Below are positions 62,871 through 64,000 of a DNA stretch of 64,000 bases, piece after piece. Position numbers and translations under genes: made by a program. Below the pieces are notes generated by a model, which was given only the letters and a program-made list of their open reading frames with translations, had not been told where the DNA came from and made no database searches. Origin of the DNA: JBKPNJ01 sp963695705 (GTDB lineage Bacteria > Actinomycetota > Actinomycetes > Propionibacteriales > Nocardioidaceae); the NCBI GenBank assembly GCA_963695705.1, contig CAVOHB010000009.1, forward strand, positions 1,426,001 through 1,490,000. The letters are read 5' to 3'. Each line of letters opens with the position of its first letter. Position 1 is the stretch's first letter.

Positions 62871-64000
62871 TCACTCCGCCCTGAGGACGGTGCTGATGCG
62901 CTGCCGGGCCGCACGGCGTCCGGGGTACGCCGCGAGGACATTGACGATCAGCAACGACATCGGCACCACGACGACCACGGCGAGCAGCGCGAGCGGGGAC
63001 GTACTGCACGGGGGTGCGCTCGGCCACCACGCGCCACAAGGTGCGGCCCAGCGCCAGTCCCAGAGGTATCCCGAACAGCAGGCCCACCACGGCCAGGGCG
63101 GTCGCCTGCCAGGCGACCGTCGCGCGCACCTGCGGGCCGGTCAGCCCCAGAACCCGCAACACGGCCATGTCGTGTCCGCGACGGTGAACGGCCGTCACCA
63201 GCGCATGACCCACGGCCCCGATCGCGAGCAGGGCCAGGAAGAGCCCCATCAGGCTCGGGAGCGAACGGACAGTGCGGAGATTGACCACGTCAGCCGGCGG
63301 CAGCGGCGGGTCGATGCTGAGCCCGGTGTCCGCGGCGATCGTGGTGATCGCCGACGGCACGTCCGTTCCCGGCCGGAACCTGACGACGAAGCCGTGGAAC
63401 TTGGAGAACCCGCTGGGATAGAGCAGCGAGAACGTGTCGCTGGTGACCCACGCCCCATCGTCGTACTCGCTGTGCGAGAAGGCCGGGACGAATGTCACGC
63501 CGGACACCTTCAACGGCAGGGTCCGCTCACCCTTGACCTCCACCGTCTGTCCCGGCTGCACACCGAGCTGTTGGGCAGTCAGCGGGGCGAGGGCGATCTC
63601 GTCGTCGGCCCGGGGCTCGCGACCGGTGATCGACACCGGCGTGATCCCGCCGCCGATCGGGGACAGGGCGAACATCGAGACTGAGTGTCCACCGATGGTC
63701 ACCGGCACCAGCCGGAGGTCGCTGACGCCGGCGACATCGGGCCGGCGCGCGACGCTGGTCAGTGCACCGGTCACCCGGGCCGGCTGGACGAAGTCATGCC
63801 CGTTGAGACCGAGGAGTCCCCCGGCGTCCCAGGACTGCCCGTACCGCTCGGGAGTGCTCACGGCGTCGGACAACCCCGCGTGGAAGGTCGCCGCGGCCAC
63901 CAGGCCGAGGACTCCGGCAACGGCACCGATCATGGCCGGGCGTACCGGCACCGCGGTGCGGCCACGCCCGGTCTCCAGCGCCAGCCGGGTCCCGAGTGTC
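62871..64000 (-). CDS. FtsX-type ABC permease, 5' end outside the window, one frameshift
   Basis: The C-terminal part of a MacB/FtsX permease. LMGLFLALLAIGAVGHALVT, HRRGHDMAVLRVLGLTGPQV and ALAVVGLLFGIPLGLALGRT form the FtsX core with its transmembrane helices, after an extracytoplasmic MacB_PCD-like domain (GTDVPSAITTIAADTGLSID). Near 63010 a one-base break leads to the last helix PLALLAVVVVVPMSLLIVNV and the end ISTVLRAE. The gene reads off the right edge; its ATPase partner is not visible. Confidence 0.78.

Overview
The window is high-GC DNA from an actinobacterium (Actinomycetota). Signs are GTG/TTG starts, many leaderless genes, mycothiol-type enzymes (maleylpyruvate-isomerase/DinB-like proteins, an Rv2466c-like thioredoxin-fold protein), and a block (about 20.3-35.9 kb) that keeps the gene content of the Mycobacterium tuberculosis Rv2464c-Rv2478c neighbourhood: nei-type glycosylase, rpiB, DsbA-like protein, pepN, DUF5130 protein, truncated globin, ettA, ssb. 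Genus cannot be fixed from the sequence; a Nocardioides/Kribbella-like soil actinobacterium fits.

Layout. 0-2.9 kb: alpha/beta hydrolase, metal-dependent amidohydrolase with an operator-like palindrome, small membrane protein. 2.9-8.3 kb: a stretch with many single-base frameshifts. It holds remnants of a mycothiol-dependent enzyme and a MarR regulator, then a MetE-like methyltransferase, an AMP-forming acyl-CoA ligase, a citrate-synthase-like protein, a DinB/MDMPI protein and a VOC protein, most broken. 8.4-14.2 kb: secreted protein, phosphotransferase, and a molybdate module (Mop protein, HTH-Mop regulator, modABC). 14.2-20.2 kb: lipoprotein, SxGS-repeat protein, pterin-dehydratase/VOC fusion, SRPBCC protein, universal stress protein, ArsB/SLC13-type permease, SpoIIE-type phosphatase. 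20.3-40.7 kb: the conserved core block followed by prolyl oligopeptidase/MscS, two hotdog thioesterases, thiolase flanked by 21-bp repeats, MarR, EttA, SSB, a pair of YfjP-type GTPases and a PrsW protease.

40.84-50.86 kb is an integrated element of about 10 kb in the 3' half of a tRNA-Arg(UCU) gene. It is bounded by a perfect 39-bp direct repeat and carries a tyrosine integrase (frameshifted), an XRE regulator, decayed ZIP-transporter and formylglycine-generating-enzyme genes, YihY/BrkB and UPF0104 membrane proteins, a LURP-one-like protein, a DUF6221 protein, an MBL hydrolase and an IS110 remnant. Just outside the right att copy lies the 3' tail of a second, related integrase, so elements appear to have accreted here. 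51.1-64 kb: TrpB2-type tryptophan synthase, small regulators, a SDR/NmrA protein, two large membrane glycosyltransferase-like proteins, PAP2 phosphatase, secreted proteins and an FtsX-type permease cut by the window end.

Short non-coding structure is prominent: three copies of a 48-bp palindrome placed at gene 3' ends, two 8-2-8 operator-like palindromes upstream of leaderless genes, a duplicated start-region hairpin with a compensatory base-pair change, and a 21-bp repeat family in inverted orientation around the thiolase gene. Single-base frameshifts also occur in core genes such as pepN, which points partly to sequencing indels rather than real decay. True loss is best supported where segments are missing (sulfatase-modifying-factor-like gene, IS110 remnant, second integrase).
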